The notes beneath the pieces were generated by a model. It was not told where the DNA came from. It was given only the letters and a program-made list of their open reading frames with translations, and made no database searches. Below are positions 6,827-17,400 of a DNA stretch of 64,000 bases, piece after piece (the first letter of the stretch is position 1; every line of letters starts with the position of its first letter). Origin of the DNA: Streptomyces malaysiense (GTDB lineage: Bacteria; Actinomycetota; Actinomycetes; Streptomycetales; Streptomycetaceae). Position numbers and translations under genes: made by a program. The stretch lies in contig NZ_LBDA02000024.1 in assembly GCF_000980885.2 (NCBI RefSeq), positions 1 to 64,000 on the forward strand, in the 5' to 3' direction.

Positions 6827-8154
6827 TGACCGGCAACCCCCTCGGGCTCGCGCTCCTGGCCGTGGTTGTCCTCGGCGGGCTCGGGCTGCTGGGCTGGGCC
6901 GGGTACTGCTTTGCCCGCTGGTACCGGGCCGATGCCGAGACCCGGGTCAGTCTGCGGCAGGCGCGGCGGATGCGGTGGGGCTGGAAGCGGCTCGCCCCGA
7001 TGCTGGGCCTGGCGGTCAAGGACGCCACCCCGACCGTGCTCCAGCAGTACGGCCCGCAGGAACAACCGACCAAGCCGCGCGTGCTGGTGCCACGCCTGCG
7101 CACCCGCGCCGACGTCTTCGGCGTCACTGTCACCGCCGATGCCCTGCCGCAGGTGGGGCTGAGCGCCTGGCAGGACGCTGGCGAGGGTCTGTGCGACGCC
7201 TGGGGGATGCGTCGCATCCGGATCAGTCAGCCCAAGCCCGGAGTGATCGTCGCGCGGGGCTTCCGACGTGAGCCGCTGGAGGCGGTGATCCGCTCACCAC
7301 TCCTCGGCCCGGACGGCTCCCCCGTCTGCCGACCGGGTCAGTTCGTCTCCACCGATGACGTACTGCTCGGCTGGGACGAGGACGGCACCCCCATCGTGCT
7401 CAACCTCGCCTACTCCGCCCACGCACTCGTCGCCGGCCTCACCCGCTCCGGCAAATCGATCACCGTCAACACCCTGCTCGCCTATGCCTCGCTGATGCGG
7501 GACGTGCGCTTGATCGTGATCGACCCCAACCTCGGCGCCGTCGCGCCCTGGTGGCGTACTGCCTACAAGGTCTCCGACGCCATCCACCCCGACGAGCCGA
7601 CCGAGATCCTGCGCTGGGTCCGCGAGGAAATGCAGCGCCGCGAGCGGCTGTTCTGGTCCGGCCGTACCGACCGCATCACCGAATTCAGCCCCGAACTGCC
7701 GCTGCTGCTCGTAGTGATCGACGAGGTCGCGAACTACACCCGCCACCCCGACCGCAAGGCCCGCGAACGCTTCGAGGCCGAACTGCTGGCCATCGCCAGC
7801 CAGGGCGCCAAGTTCGGCATCCGGCTGTGGCTGCTCACCCAGAAACCCTCCGCCGACGTGCTCACCACCGCCGTACGCACCAACCTCTCTGCCCGGATCT
7901 GCCACCGCGTCGACACCATCGAGGACTTCCTGCACCTCTTCCCCGACGGCCGGGAACTCGACATCACCGCCGCCGACCGCACCATGCCCCAGGGCGTCTC
8001 AATCGCCTCCGTCGGCGACATGCACACCCCCGTCCGGCTGCGCTCGGTCTACCTGCCCACCGAAGCCTGCTGGCAGATCAACGACCTCATGTGCGCCGAA
8101 GGGCTCAAGGTCCGCGAACTGCCAGACCACGTCGACCTGGACAAGGCCGCGTGA
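6826..8154 (+). CDS. traB: TraB/TraSA-type FtsK-SpoIIIE DNA translocase
   Basis: 442 residues. One N-terminal membrane segment (~5-30, LGLALLAVVVLGGLGLLGWA) is followed by a cytoplasmic ATPase. Walker A is AGLTRSGKS near residue 204 and Walker B is LLLVVIDEVAN near 295; a Gln/Arg-rich sensor region follows. In Streptomyces such a protein alone moves double-stranded element DNA between hyphae by forming a hexameric pore, without relaxase or type IV secretion. The start overlaps the preceding stop (TGATG). No Spd genes follow, so intramycelial spreading functions may be missing or supplied elsewhere. Confidence 0.9.
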   Translation: MTGNPLGLALLAVVVLGGLGLLGWAGYCFARWYRADAETRVSLRQARRMRWGWKRLAPMLGLAVKDATPTVLQQYGPQEQPTKPRVLVPRLRTRADVFGVTVTADALPQVGLSAWQDAGEGLCDAWGMRRIRISQPKPGVIVARGFRREPLEAVIRSPLLGPDGSPVCRPGQFVSTDDVLLGWDEDGTPIVLNLAYSAHALVAGLTRSGKSITVNTLLAYASLMRDVRLIVIDPNLGAVAPWWRTAYKVSDAIHPDEPTEILRWVREEMQRRERLFWSGRTDRITEFSPELPLLLVVIDEVANYTRHPDRKARERFEAELLAIASQGAKFGIRLWLLTQKPSADVLTTAVRTNLSARICHRVDTIEDFLHLFPDGRELDITAADRTMPQGVSIASVGDMHTPVRLRSVYLPTEACWQINDLMCAEGLKVRELPDHVDLDKAA

Positions 8155-8290
8155 CCGCCGCCTCCTGGTCCCGCTTCGCAGTGATCCCCGGCAAGGGCGT
8201 GTAGTCGCCAAACCCTCGCCCCTGCCGGGGCCTCCCTCCCATCCATCCACGGCACGCGTGTGTGCCGCAGCGCAGAGAGGTCCCGCCAGC
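8155..8290 (+). other. Spacer upstream of rep with small inverted repeat
   Basis: 136 bp between traB and rep. Holds an inverted repeat CGGCAC-N6-GTGCCG (8250-8267) and GAGAGG as ribosome site for rep. It could contain replication or regulatory sites, but nothing specific such as a nick site is recognisable. Confidence 0.35.
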
Positions 8291-9637
8291 ATGCCACCGC
8301 ACGACCCCACCGCCACAATCCCCCGCCCCGAAACCGCCACGGCCGCGCTCCCCGCGTTCACCGGGTATCGCGACCTGCTCGGCCTGGTCCGGCAGCTGAC
8401 CTCGCTCGGCGGGTGCGCCCAGCCGATCCGGCTCGAAGGCCAGCGCACCGAGATCGACGCCTTCACCGGCGAGATCCTGCGCGAACTGAAGTCCAAGGAA
8501 CTGCCCGCCGGACATCTCCTGGTCCGCTGCGGCAACCGCCGCACCACCCGCTGCCCCTCCTGCGCCGAGCTCTACCGCCGGGACACCTACCACCTCATCG
8601 CCGCCGGCCTGCGCGGCGGCGAGAACATCCCCGACCAGGTCGCCACCCACCCGCGCGTCTTCGCCACCCTCACCGCGCCCTCGTACGGCCCGGTCCACGG
8701 GCGACAGGTCAACGGCTCCGCCCGCTGCCGCTGCGGACGTACCCACACCAAGGGTGAACCGGCCCTCGGCACCCCGCTCAACCCGGAGCGGTACGACTAC
8801 ACCGGCGCCGTGCTGTGGAACGCCCACGCCCCCACCCTGTGGGCCCGCTTCATGCTCCAACTGCGCCGCACCATCGCCGCCGCAGCTGGTGTCCCGCAAC
8901 GACTGCTCTCCAAGGTCGTCCGGGTCTCGTACGCCAAGGTCGCCGAGTACCAGCAGCGCGGGCTGATCCACTTCCACGCCGTGATCCGTCTCGACGGCCG
9001 CGCGGGCCCCTACACCCCGCCGCCCGCCTGGGCCACCCCTGAACTCCTCGCCGACGCCATCCGGATCGCGGCCACCCGTGCCCATATCGACGGGCCCGAA
9101 ATCAACGGCCGCGCCCGCTCCTTCGCCTTCGGCGAGCAGATCGACACCAGGACCATCCGGTCCTCCGCCTTCCAGGGCGGGACCACGATCACCGAGGGCA
9201 AGGTCGCCGGATACGTCGCCAAGTACGCCACCAAGGGCACCGAAGCCGCGACCGGCACCCTCGACCACCGGCTGAAGAGGATCACCGACCTCTGGTTCGA
9301 GTCCGTACCCGAGCACGCCGCCCGCATGATCCGCACCGCCTGGACCCTCGGCGCCCGCGACGACCTCAAGTACCTGAACCTGCGCAAGTGGGCCCACATG
9401 CTCGGCTTCCGCGGCCACTTCTCCACCAAGACCCGCGCCTACTCCACCACCCTCGGCGCCCTCCGGACCGCCCGCGCCGCCTGGCACCACCGCCACACCC
9501 CTCCGCCCTCACCGACCACCCTCGTCATCGCCCACTGGGCCTACGACGGCACCGGCCTCACTCCCGATCTTGAACGCCTCGCCGCACTCATCCACGGCGG
9601 CCCGACATGCGAACAGGGAGTGACAGCCGGTGCGTGA
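8291..9637 (+). CDS. RepSA-type replication initiator
   Basis: About 448 residues from ATG 8291 with GAGAGG upstream (GTG 8258 also in frame). Near residues 78-95 a Cys-rich patch (RCGNRRTTRCPSCAELYRR) suggests a zinc finger. The HUH-endonuclease signature is visible: GLIHFHAVIRLDG near 223-233 (His-x-His metal site) and KVAGYVAKYATKG near 305-316 (nucleophilic Tyr). These proteins nick the element's double-strand origin and start rolling-circle replication after excision. Length and order match pSAM2 RepSA. Its stop overlaps the excisionase start, so rep, xis and int form one unit. Confidence 0.88.
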   Translation: MPPHDPTATIPRPETATAALPAFTGYRDLLGLVRQLTSLGGCAQPIRLEGQRTEIDAFTGEILRELKSKELPAGHLLVRCGNRRTTRCPSCAELYRRDTYHLIAAGLRGGENIPDQVATHPRVFATLTAPSYGPVHGRQVNGSARCRCGRTHTKGEPALGTPLNPERYDYTGAVLWNAHAPTLWARFMLQLRRTIAAAAGVPQRLLSKVVRVSYAKVAEYQQRGLIHFHAVIRLDGRAGPYTPPPAWATPELLADAIRIAATRAHIDGPEINGRARSFAFGEQIDTRTIRSSAFQGGTTITEGKVAGYVAKYATKGTEAATGTLDHRLKRITDLWFESVPEHAARMIRTAWTLGARDDLKYLNLRKWAHMLGFRGHFSTKTRAYSTTLGALRTARAAWHHRHTPPPSPTTLVIAHWAYDGTGLTPDLERLAALIHGGPTCEQGVTAGA

Positions 9638-9815
9638 CGACGAACTCCTCACCGTCCCCGAGGCGATGGCCCGCCTCAAGATCGGCCGCTCCGCCCTCTA
9701 CGACCTCCTGCGCACCCGCCGCCTGGCCTCGCTGACCATCGGCCGCGCCCGCCGCATCCCCACCCACGCCCTGGACGACTACGTCAAGCGCCACCTGGAA
9801 GAAGCCGCCCGATGA
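9630..9815 (+). CDS. xis: Excisionase (Xis), helix-turn-helix
   Basis: 61 residues from GTG 9630, inside the end of rep. A MerR/excisionase-like winged helix covers almost the whole protein: LLTVPEAMARLKIGRSALYDLL then a basic wing with TIGRARRIPTHALDDYV. It bends attachment-site DNA and directs the integrase towards excision. Its stop overlaps the int start (ATGA), the usual xis-int coupling in this element family. Confidence 0.88.
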   Translation: MRDDELLTVPEAMARLKIGRSALYDLLRTRRLASLTIGRARRIPTHALDDYVKRHLEEAAR

Positions 9816-11080
9816 CCGCCCCCAAGCGAAAGAAGGCCCGCGCCAACGGCGAAGGCACCATCTACCAGCGAAAGGACGGCCGCTGGGAAGCCGCCGGCTA
9901 TGTCCTCGCCGCCGACGGCAGACGAAAGCGTGTCCGTGTCTACGGCACCACGCGCAAGAACGCGGCTGACAAGCTCACCGAGAAGATCGCCGACAGCAAC
10001 CGCGGGCTGCCGGTTGCCACCGCTGACAGCACGCTCGGTGACTACCTGACGTACTGGCTCGGCAGTGTCGCGGTCCACCAGCTCCGCGAGAACACCCACA
10101 CCCGCTACGCCGCCTGCGTCCGCCTCCACCTCATCCCCAGCCTCGGCACCAAGAAGATCGCGCGGCTCACCGCCAAGGACATCCGCACCTTCCTCGACCG
10201 GCTCCGCGCCACCTGTCAGTGCTGCACCCAGGGACTCGACACCGAACGGAAGAGGTGCTGCACGGTCGGCGAATGCTGCCAGAAGCGACTGTCCGCCTCA
10301 ACCGTGACCTACGTGCACTCGGTCCTCAAGTCGGCGCTGGAACACGCCGTCCGCGAGGACGAGCTGCCGCGCAATGTCGCCCGGAACGTCAAAGCCGGCA
10401 CGCACCGGCCCAGGCGCTTCCGGCCCCTGACTGCGACGGAGGCCCGTCGGTTCCTCAACGCCGCCCGCACGGACCGGCTCCACGCGCTGTACGAACTCGC
10501 CCTGCGCACCGGCCTCCGCAAAGGCGAACTACTCGGCCTCCGCTGGGAAGACCTTGACCTCAACAGTGGGACCGCCAGCATCCGCCGCTCGCTCCAGCGC
10601 ACCCGCAGCGGTGGCCTCACCCACCTGCCCACCAAGACCCGCGCCTCCGAACGCCGCATCGCCCTCCCCACCGAATGTCTCCGCTCCCTCAAGGAACACA
10701 AGAAGCGGCAGGGCAAGGAGCGTGAGACGGCAGGACCGGACTGGAGAGGCAGCGGCCTCGTCTTCACCACCCCGACTGGCGGCCCGCTCGACCCGGCCAA
10801 CCTCACCCGCCGTTTCCGTAGCTTCCTCGACCGAACCGGGCTCCGCCGCATCCGCTTCCACGACCTACGCCACTCCACCGCGACGCTACTCCTGGAGCAA
10901 GGCGTGGACCTCGTTGTGATCAAGGAGCTGTTGGGCCACGCACACATCGGCGTCACCGCTGGCGTCTACGCCCACGTAAGGCTCCGCCTCCAACGCCAAG
11001 CCATCGACACCCTGAACGGCGCCCTCGGCCCTGTCAACGACAACCCGGACGACCCACCCGCCGCGGCAGGCGTCCGCTGA
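9812..11080 (+). CDS. int: Tyrosine recombinase integrase of the AICE
   Basis: 422 residues. An N-terminal β-strand arm-binding domain (GEGTIYQRKDGRWEAAGYV) and a SAM-like core-binding domain carry a Cys-rich insertion (CQCC ... RCCTVGECC, residues ~130-155) seen in this Streptomyces integrase group. The catalytic domain has Arg in LRTGLRKGELLGL (~232), His-x2-Arg in HDLRHSTATLLLEQG (~350), a His in LLGHAHIGV (~374) and the nucleophile in GVYAHVRLR (~385). It would catalyse site-specific integration and, with Xis, excision. No tRNA gene adjoins its 3' end, unlike most relatives. Confidence 0.92.
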   Translation: MTAPKRKKARANGEGTIYQRKDGRWEAAGYVLAADGRRKRVRVYGTTRKNAADKLTEKIADSNRGLPVATADSTLGDYLTYWLGSVAVHQLRENTHTRYAACVRLHLIPSLGTKKIARLTAKDIRTFLDRLRATCQCCTQGLDTERKRCCTVGECCQKRLSASTVTYVHSVLKSALEHAVREDELPRNVARNVKAGTHRPRRFRPLTATEARRFLNAARTDRLHALYELALRTGLRKGELLGLRWEDLDLNSGTASIRRSLQRTRSGGLTHLPTKTRASERRIALPTECLRSLKEHKKRQGKERETAGPDWRGSGLVFTTPTGGPLDPANLTRRFRSFLDRTGLRRIRFHDLRHSTATLLLEQGVDLVVIKELLGHAHIGVTAGVYAHVRLRLQRQAIDTLNGALGPVNDNPDDPPAAAGVR

Positions 11081-11097
11081 CGTTGCCGTCAAACGCC

Positions 11098-11137
11098 CGA
11101 GAGGCCCCACCGAATATCCATTCGGTGGGGCCTCTCG
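11098..11137. terminator. Strong terminator after int
   Basis: Perfect 18-bp stem (11098-11115 / 11120-11137) with loop ATCC, core GGCCCCACCGAAT. It insulates the element's operon from the convergent Rhs immunity gene that ends at 11172. Confidence 0.85.
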
Positions 11138-11171
11138 AAATGTCCACAGCATGTTATGGACTGAGGCTGAC

Positions 11172-11432
11172 TTACCGAGTCACCTGAAGGCGCTCCTCCA
11201 GTGTTTCCAGTGAAATCTCACCTTGCACCCATGCCGTGACGTATTGCAGGTCATGAACCGAAAGACCGAAGGCCGATCGAAGCACTTGGGCCAGCCGGAA
11301 CGGCGCCAACCTCAAGTTTGGATGCTTGTCGATTAGGAGATCAGCGATCTCTGCGATGCTGCACCCAATTCCGTGGTACTCGACGGCCAAGCGCGCCAAT
11401 CGTTCAATTTCCTCGTCCATCAGTTCCCTCAT
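11172..11432 (-). CDS. Putative immunity protein for the Rhs C-terminal toxin
   Basis: 86 residues, predicted all-helical (EEIERLARLAVEYHG, IAEIADLLIDKHPN, LETLEERLQVTR), no signal peptide. Its ATG overlaps the Rhs stop codon (ATGA), so it is translated with the toxin, the arrangement expected of a cognate immunity gene. No family is recognised. It would act in the cytoplasm by binding the 132-residue toxin tip. The alternative that it is an unrelated small helical protein cannot be excluded, but the coupling argues against it. Confidence 0.7.
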   Translation of the reverse strand: MRELMDEEIERLARLAVEYHGIGCSIAEIADLLIDKHPNLRLAPFRLAQVLRSAFGLSVHDLQYVTAWVQGEISLETLEERLQVTR

Positions 11433-14400
11433 CTTCGGAATGTGGCAAGGACTTGCTGGAAGTCCCCGTCGAGCCTCGGAACTGCTTCATCGATCCTCGC
11501 ACGAGTGAAGCCATATCTGGCTGCCTGCCTTCCAGTCCAGGTTCCCTTGGCTGCCGATACAAGGCTTGCACCACCACGGACAGCTTCATTGAAGCCTCCA
11601 AGGTTATCTCCGTAGACCCAGATCCCCTGGACACCCTGAACTCGGTCCCCGAAGTGGCCCATAACTTCGTCGAACATCGCCTTACCCCGCAGCGGTGAAC
11701 CCTTGTCGGGATTGTTGTGCATCATCATGGTCAGAATGCCGTCACTATCGAGGTCGGCAATCACGCCACTTCCACTCGCATCATGCGAGATGGAGTAAGT
11801 GCTTTCGTTACCACCACGCGTAACTCCGCAGTTATGTACGAGGACCGGCGTGGCGCCCGCCAGCACATAGTACGTGTGGAGGGTGCCGATGGTGAGGTCG
11901 TAGGTGGTGGTGTGGGCGTGGTAGAGGCGGACGCTCGTGATCTGGGCTGTGCCGGTCGGGGTCTGGAGGATGTCGCCGGCTGTCAGGTGCTGGGCGTCGA
12001 CGAAGGCCGAGCGGGTTTCGTCGTAGAAGGGGTGGTGGAACGTCGTCGTCAGACGCGCGCCCAGGTTGCCCGCTTCCGCCGCGCCGGGCCCGCTCTGGTG
12101 GGCCGGAGCCGCGGCTCCGGTCCGGTCCTGGTGAACCGGGCCCGCCGCGCTGACCGCCGCCACCGGTGCCGTCGTCGGCTGGTCGGCCGCGTCGTGGTGG
12201 TGGCTCGCCGACAGCGCGCCGAGCACCGCAGCGGAGGCCGCCAGACCGAAGGCCGCCTTGCGGGCCGCCTTCCTGGCGAGCTTTCCGGCCAGGGACTTCG
12301 TCCCCGCCTTCAGCGCGGGCCTGGCCGCGCCCTCGGCAGCCGGCTGGGCCGTCTTCCTGATGGTCAGGTCCACGAAGTCGTGGTCGGTGTGGGTGACGAT
12401 CACCGCGGTGACCTTGTGGGCCTCCACCGTCTTCGCGCCGGGCACCGAGTCGGCGATCACGTCGCCGACCTTGACCTGGTCGATCGCCTTGACCCTGCCG
12501 TCGGCCATCAGAACCCGGGTGGCACCGGTGAAGCTGTGCGTCTCGCACTTCACCGGCTTGCCCGAAGCGTCCTCGCCGGAGCGGGACTGGGTGCTGGAGG
12601 GCCCGTCGGACCCTCCCCCCGAACCGGCGTCTCCAGCCGCGTCCCGTGCGGCGGACTCGGCCTCCGCCTGTTCGCCGCGGCCGAAGAGCCCGCCGACGAC
12701 CTTCAGTGCCTTCGGTGCCGCCTTGGCCAGCAGTTTGCCGCCCAGGCGGCCGAGGCCGTCGAAGGCGACGCCGGTGGCGATGCCTTCGGCCGCCGAAACG
12801 GCGAACGACTTTACGCTGCAGGCACTACCGCCCTTCTCCCCGCACTTGAAGCCCTGTTCCACCAGCGAACCCGCCGCACCGGCAGCCGCCGCGCAGACGA
12901 CCGTGCCGACTCCCCCGGTCGCCGCCTCGCAGCCGGCGAACACCACCACGGACACGGCCATCGATGTGATCGCCGCCGCGTGATGCTTGATGAAGGTGCC
13001 CGCGGTCTTGACCGCCGAGACCGTCGCCGAGTACGCCGTCCGCGCGCCGGACTCCAGTTTCCGGCCCGCTGCCGCCGCCAGGTTCTTCGCGCCCCTGAGC
13101 ATTGAACCGGCCGTCTTCTTAAGGGACTGCAAATGGCTCTTGGCGCTCCTCCCCCAGCGTTTGATGCGACTCGATGCACCGCGGTACGCGGATCTCGCCC
13201 ACTGCCGGACACTGCCGCCCCACCGTCGGACACGCCGTGACGAGTAGTAGTAGATCCTGCGCGTGAAGCGGACCGTGGCGCGGTAGCCGTCGCGCACGTA
13301 CCCCAGGTACTTGCCGGCCTGGCGCTTGACCCGGTGCACCACGCTCCGCGCCACGGCCACGCCCTTGTGCCACAGGTGCTCGCCATAGCTCTTCACCGCA
13401 CGCGCCGCGTGCGTGACATGCCTGACCGCACTGTGGAACGCCTGCGTTTCGCAGGACCCGGTCCACCACGAGCAGTGCCCCGACGGATCCGTGCCCTCCA
13501 TGGGGTTGTCGCCGACGTACGCGAACGGGTTCGCCGCCGCCGAGTTCGGTACCGCGCTGGGCGAAACGGTGTCCTTGTTCAGGAACTGGCCCGTGCCCGG
13601 GTCGTACCAGCGTGAGGCCGTGCCCACATCGGCTGTGCCCGGTTCCGTCCATCCCGACTGGAAGCCCAGGTGGCCCACCAGCGCGCTGTCCGAGATCACC
13701 TTGCCCAGCGGGCTGTACGTCGCCGAACCCGAGAGCGCCGTCGCCCCCGACGTGAACGTGCCCACCACGTCGTTGTGCAGATCCGTGAGCGCCAGCATCC
13801 CGGACCCACCGGTCGGCTTGATGCCGATCACCCCGCCCGCGGGGTCGTAGGTGTAGGTGTTGTCGCCGTCCGAGACGATCGTGTTGTCCGCGCCCGAGTA
13901 CTGGAAGGTGCGCGAGGAGTTGTGCGTCGTGTCGGTGTCGGTGATGTTCCGGCCTGTCGCGTCCAGCGTGTACGACTGTGTGTCGGCCACGATCTGGTTG
14001 CCGAACGCGTCCGCCTTGAACGCCGCTGTCCCCGCCGTCGACGACTCCTGCGTCATCGTGCCGCGCGCCGAGTAGCCGTAGGAGTGGGTGCCGTCCGAGG
14101 TCAGTTGGTCCCGCTCGTCGTAGGTGTAGACGTCCGATCCGTTGCGGATGCGGTTGCCGGACGCGTCGTAGGCGTACTGGGTCGTCGTCGTGCCGTCGTT
14201 CCACGACGTCAGGCGGTCCGCCCAGTCGTAGGTGTACGTGTTGGCCGACGCGCCCGAAACGCCCGCCGTCGTCTTCGACGTCAGGTTGCCGTTCTCGTCG
14301 TACCCGTAGGCGAAGCTCGCCAGTGTCGACGCACCCTGCGTCATGACATCGCTGGTCAGTTCGTGCCGGCTGTTGTAACCGAACGAGCGGGTCTGGCCCG

Positions 14401-17400
14401 TCGAGCCGTACTTGATCGACGTCAGCTCGTTGAGCTTGCCGTAGGAGTAGGTCAGTTGTGTGCCGGTCGCCGCGTCGTTCAGCGACGACAGACGGCCCGC
14501 CGTGTCGTATCCGTAATTGGTCGTGCCCGCCGCGTCCGTGCGCGAGGCCGTCTGTCCGTCGTCGGTGTAGGTGAAGCTGGACGAGCCCGCCGAACCCGAC
14601 GCCGTCAGCAGGTCGCCGCGGTCGTCGTAGGTGAACGCGTCGTGTGTGGCCGCCTGGTGGTCGACCGCCCCCGCGGTGCCCGCCTCCGCCGTGTCCGCCG
14701 ACAGCACCCGGCCGTCGGCGTCGTAGGAGAAGCTGCGGGTCGCTGTCGCCGCGTCCGCACCCGTGCCCGAGGCCGACTTCAGCCGGCCGGCGGTGTCGTA
14801 GGCCATCGACGTGGTCACGCCGCCCGGCTGGGTGACGCTCGTCGGCAGGCCGTCCGCGTCGTACGCGTACGTCGTCGTCGAGTCCGCCGCCGACGTGTAC
14901 TGCGCCGTCGTCGGCTCGATCACCTTTTCCTGCTGTCCCCACGGCGTGTACGAGTACCGCCAGGAGTTGCCGCGCCCGTCGGTGAAGCGGGTGCGGTTGC
15001 CCGCCGCGTCGTAGCCGAACGTCGTGGTGATCGACGTGGAGGCGTCGACCGGCTGCACCTCCTGGGTCAGCGTGCCCGCCGCGTCGTAGGTGAACTGACT
15101 GGTGTGGCCCCGCGCGTCCGTCGTCGAGGTCACGTCGCCCACGCCGTCGTACGTCTGCGACGAGTTCGTCAGCAGGTTGCCGGCGGCGTCGTAGCCGCGC
15201 GTCGCCGTCGGATCGCCGTCGGCGTTGTAGTCGGTGACCGTGTACGTGTCGTCCGGGAGCGTCGTCTTCGTGCGGTCGCCCGCGAAGTCGTAGGCGTAGC
15301 GCGTGGTGTTGCCCGAGCCGTCGGTCACCGAGGAGGTCTCGCCGGTCCGGTCGTAGCCGTACGTCGTGGTCACGCCGCCGGGTGTGACCACGGACGCGAG
15401 GTGCGCGCCGTAGGGGTTTCCGCTGGTGACGTCGTAGTGGTACTGGGTGGTCAGGGTCCGTGTCGACGGGTAGCGCTCCAGCACCGTGGAGGTCGCCTGG
15501 CGGCCCAGGTAGTCGTACGTCGCCCGGGTCTGGGCACCGGTGGCGTCGGTGGCGGTGCTCTCCTCGCCGTCGGCGTCGTACGTGGCGTGCGTCGTGGTGT
15601 TGTCGGGCTCGGTGATCCGGGCGAGGTTGCCCATCTGGTCGTACAGGTACCTGGTGGTCCGGCCGCCCGGCGTCGTCACCGACGTCTGGTCGCCCTGGCT
15701 GTCGTAGGTCCACACCGTGGTGCCCGGGTCGGCCGTGGAGGCGCCCGCCGGGGTGTACGGGGGGAGGGTCTCGGAGACCTTGTTTCCGTCGGCGTCGTAT
15801 GCGGTGGTCGTGGTCAGGCCGTCGGGGTCCTGCTCCTCGACGGCCTCACCGAAGGTGTTGAAGCCGCTGGTGGTGACCGGGCGGACGGTGACCGCGCCGG
15901 CCTGGGTGCCGTCCGGCTCCGCCTGGACGGCCGGCGCGGTGGTGACCGCGAGGTTGCCGGCCTCGTCGTAGGCGTAGTCGGTGGTGTGTGTCTCGGCGTC
16001 CGTCTCGGACGTCGGCAGACCGCGCTTGTCGTACGTCCACTTCGTCGTCCGCTCGGTCGACGAGCCCACCGTGCCCCCGGTGCGGCCCTTGCCGTACAGC
16101 GAGGAGACCTCGGAGGCGGACAGGGCGCGCGGGTAGACCTGCACGTCGGAGACGGAACCGGGCAGCAGGTCGCTGGGGCCTCCCGCGTACTTGGCCTGGC
16201 CGATCGTCAGCGGCCCGGTGGCGCCCCACGGGGTGGCGTTGGTGCCGCTGCCGGACAGGGTGCCGTCGACGTAGATCTGGACGGCGCCGTTCGTCGCGTC
16301 GTACACGCCCACGAGGTGGGTCCACGTACCGCTGGAAGGGGTGGTGGCGGCGTACGCGGCCGGGAAGCTCGGGCCGGTGGAGTCCGAGCTCGTCTGCAGC
16401 ATGCTCCACGTGGGCGCGCTGCTGTGCGCGTAGTTGTACTGGAGCATGAACGCGCTGTTGGTGGTGCCGGTCTGGGCCACGACGGTCGCGTTGTGGGTGG
16501 GCAGCGAGCTCATGTTCACCCACGCCGAGACGGTGTAGGACGCGGTGGTGTCCAGGACCGGTCCGTTGGTGGCGATCTGCTGGCCGGAGGTCCCGGCGAA
16601 GCTTGCCGCGTCGCCGGTCCAGGTGACACCGGTTGCCTGGGCGGTGTTGCCGGTGCCGGAGGAGTCGGTGACGGTGGCGGCGGAGGTCTGGTTCAGTTTC
16701 CACCAGCCCGACGGGTGCCCGGAGGCATCCCCGTACAGCGTCTCGCTGAGCATGTTGCCCATGGCGTCGTACGAGTTGGTGGTGGTGCGGTCGTAGCCGG
16801 ACGGGTCCTGGTCGTTCTCGGTGGCGATGTCGTCGTCCGGCGTGTACGAGACGGTGCTGACCCGGTCCACGCCGGTCGGGTCGAGGGTGGTGGACGTGGT
16901 GCGCGAGGCGGCGTCGACCTTGTAGTCCGTGACGGTCTCGCCGTTGTCGGTGGTCTTGGAGACGAGGTTGCCGGCGGTGTCGTAGCCGTCCGACTCCAGT
17001 ACGTAGCTGCTCGTGCCGTCGGCGCTGGTCCTGGTCGCCGTCGCGAGCAGGCCGTCGTCGGTGTAGGTGTACGACGTGGTGTTGCCCATCGCGTCGGTCA
17101 CCGAGGCCAGGCGGCCGGACGGGTCGTAGGCGCGCGAGGACTCCGTCAGGGGGCTCGCGGTCTGCGGGTCGACCGGGTCGCCGGTGTACATCAGGCTCTG
17201 TGTGAGCAGCTTGCCGTTGTCGTCGTAGGTGTAGTCGATCTCGTTGCCGGCGGAGTCGACCTCCTTGGTCTTGTCACCGGAGGCGTCGTAGGTGTACGTG
17301 GTCGTGTCGCCGTTGGTCGCGCCCTCGGCCGCGTTGGCGTCGGACTCGGTCGCCACGTGGTCGTAGCCGTCGTAGGCCCAGGTCTTGGTGCGGGCCTGGT

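Larger units (their letters stand above)
4021..11080 (+). mobile_element. Actinomycete integrative and conjugative element (pSAM2-type AICE), compact
   Basis: The gene set and order are those of pSAM2-like elements: small accessory proteins, GntR regulators, SCO3933-like protein, TraB-type DNA pump, RepSA-type initiator, excisionase, tyrosine integrase. Xis and Int overlap, as usual. It is short: no Spd spreading genes, no Pra-type activator, no Nudix gene. The integrase end lies 91 bp from the Rhs immunity gene, and no tRNA gene, the usual target, was found at either end. The outer limits are therefore estimates taken from the first and last element-like genes. All genes are intact, so excision and transfer are plausible. 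Confidence 0.8.

Noticed and set aside
11081..11171. tRNA target of the integrase next to int
   Set aside because: The 91 bp after int hold only the terminator; no tRNA-like fold or T-loop sequence.
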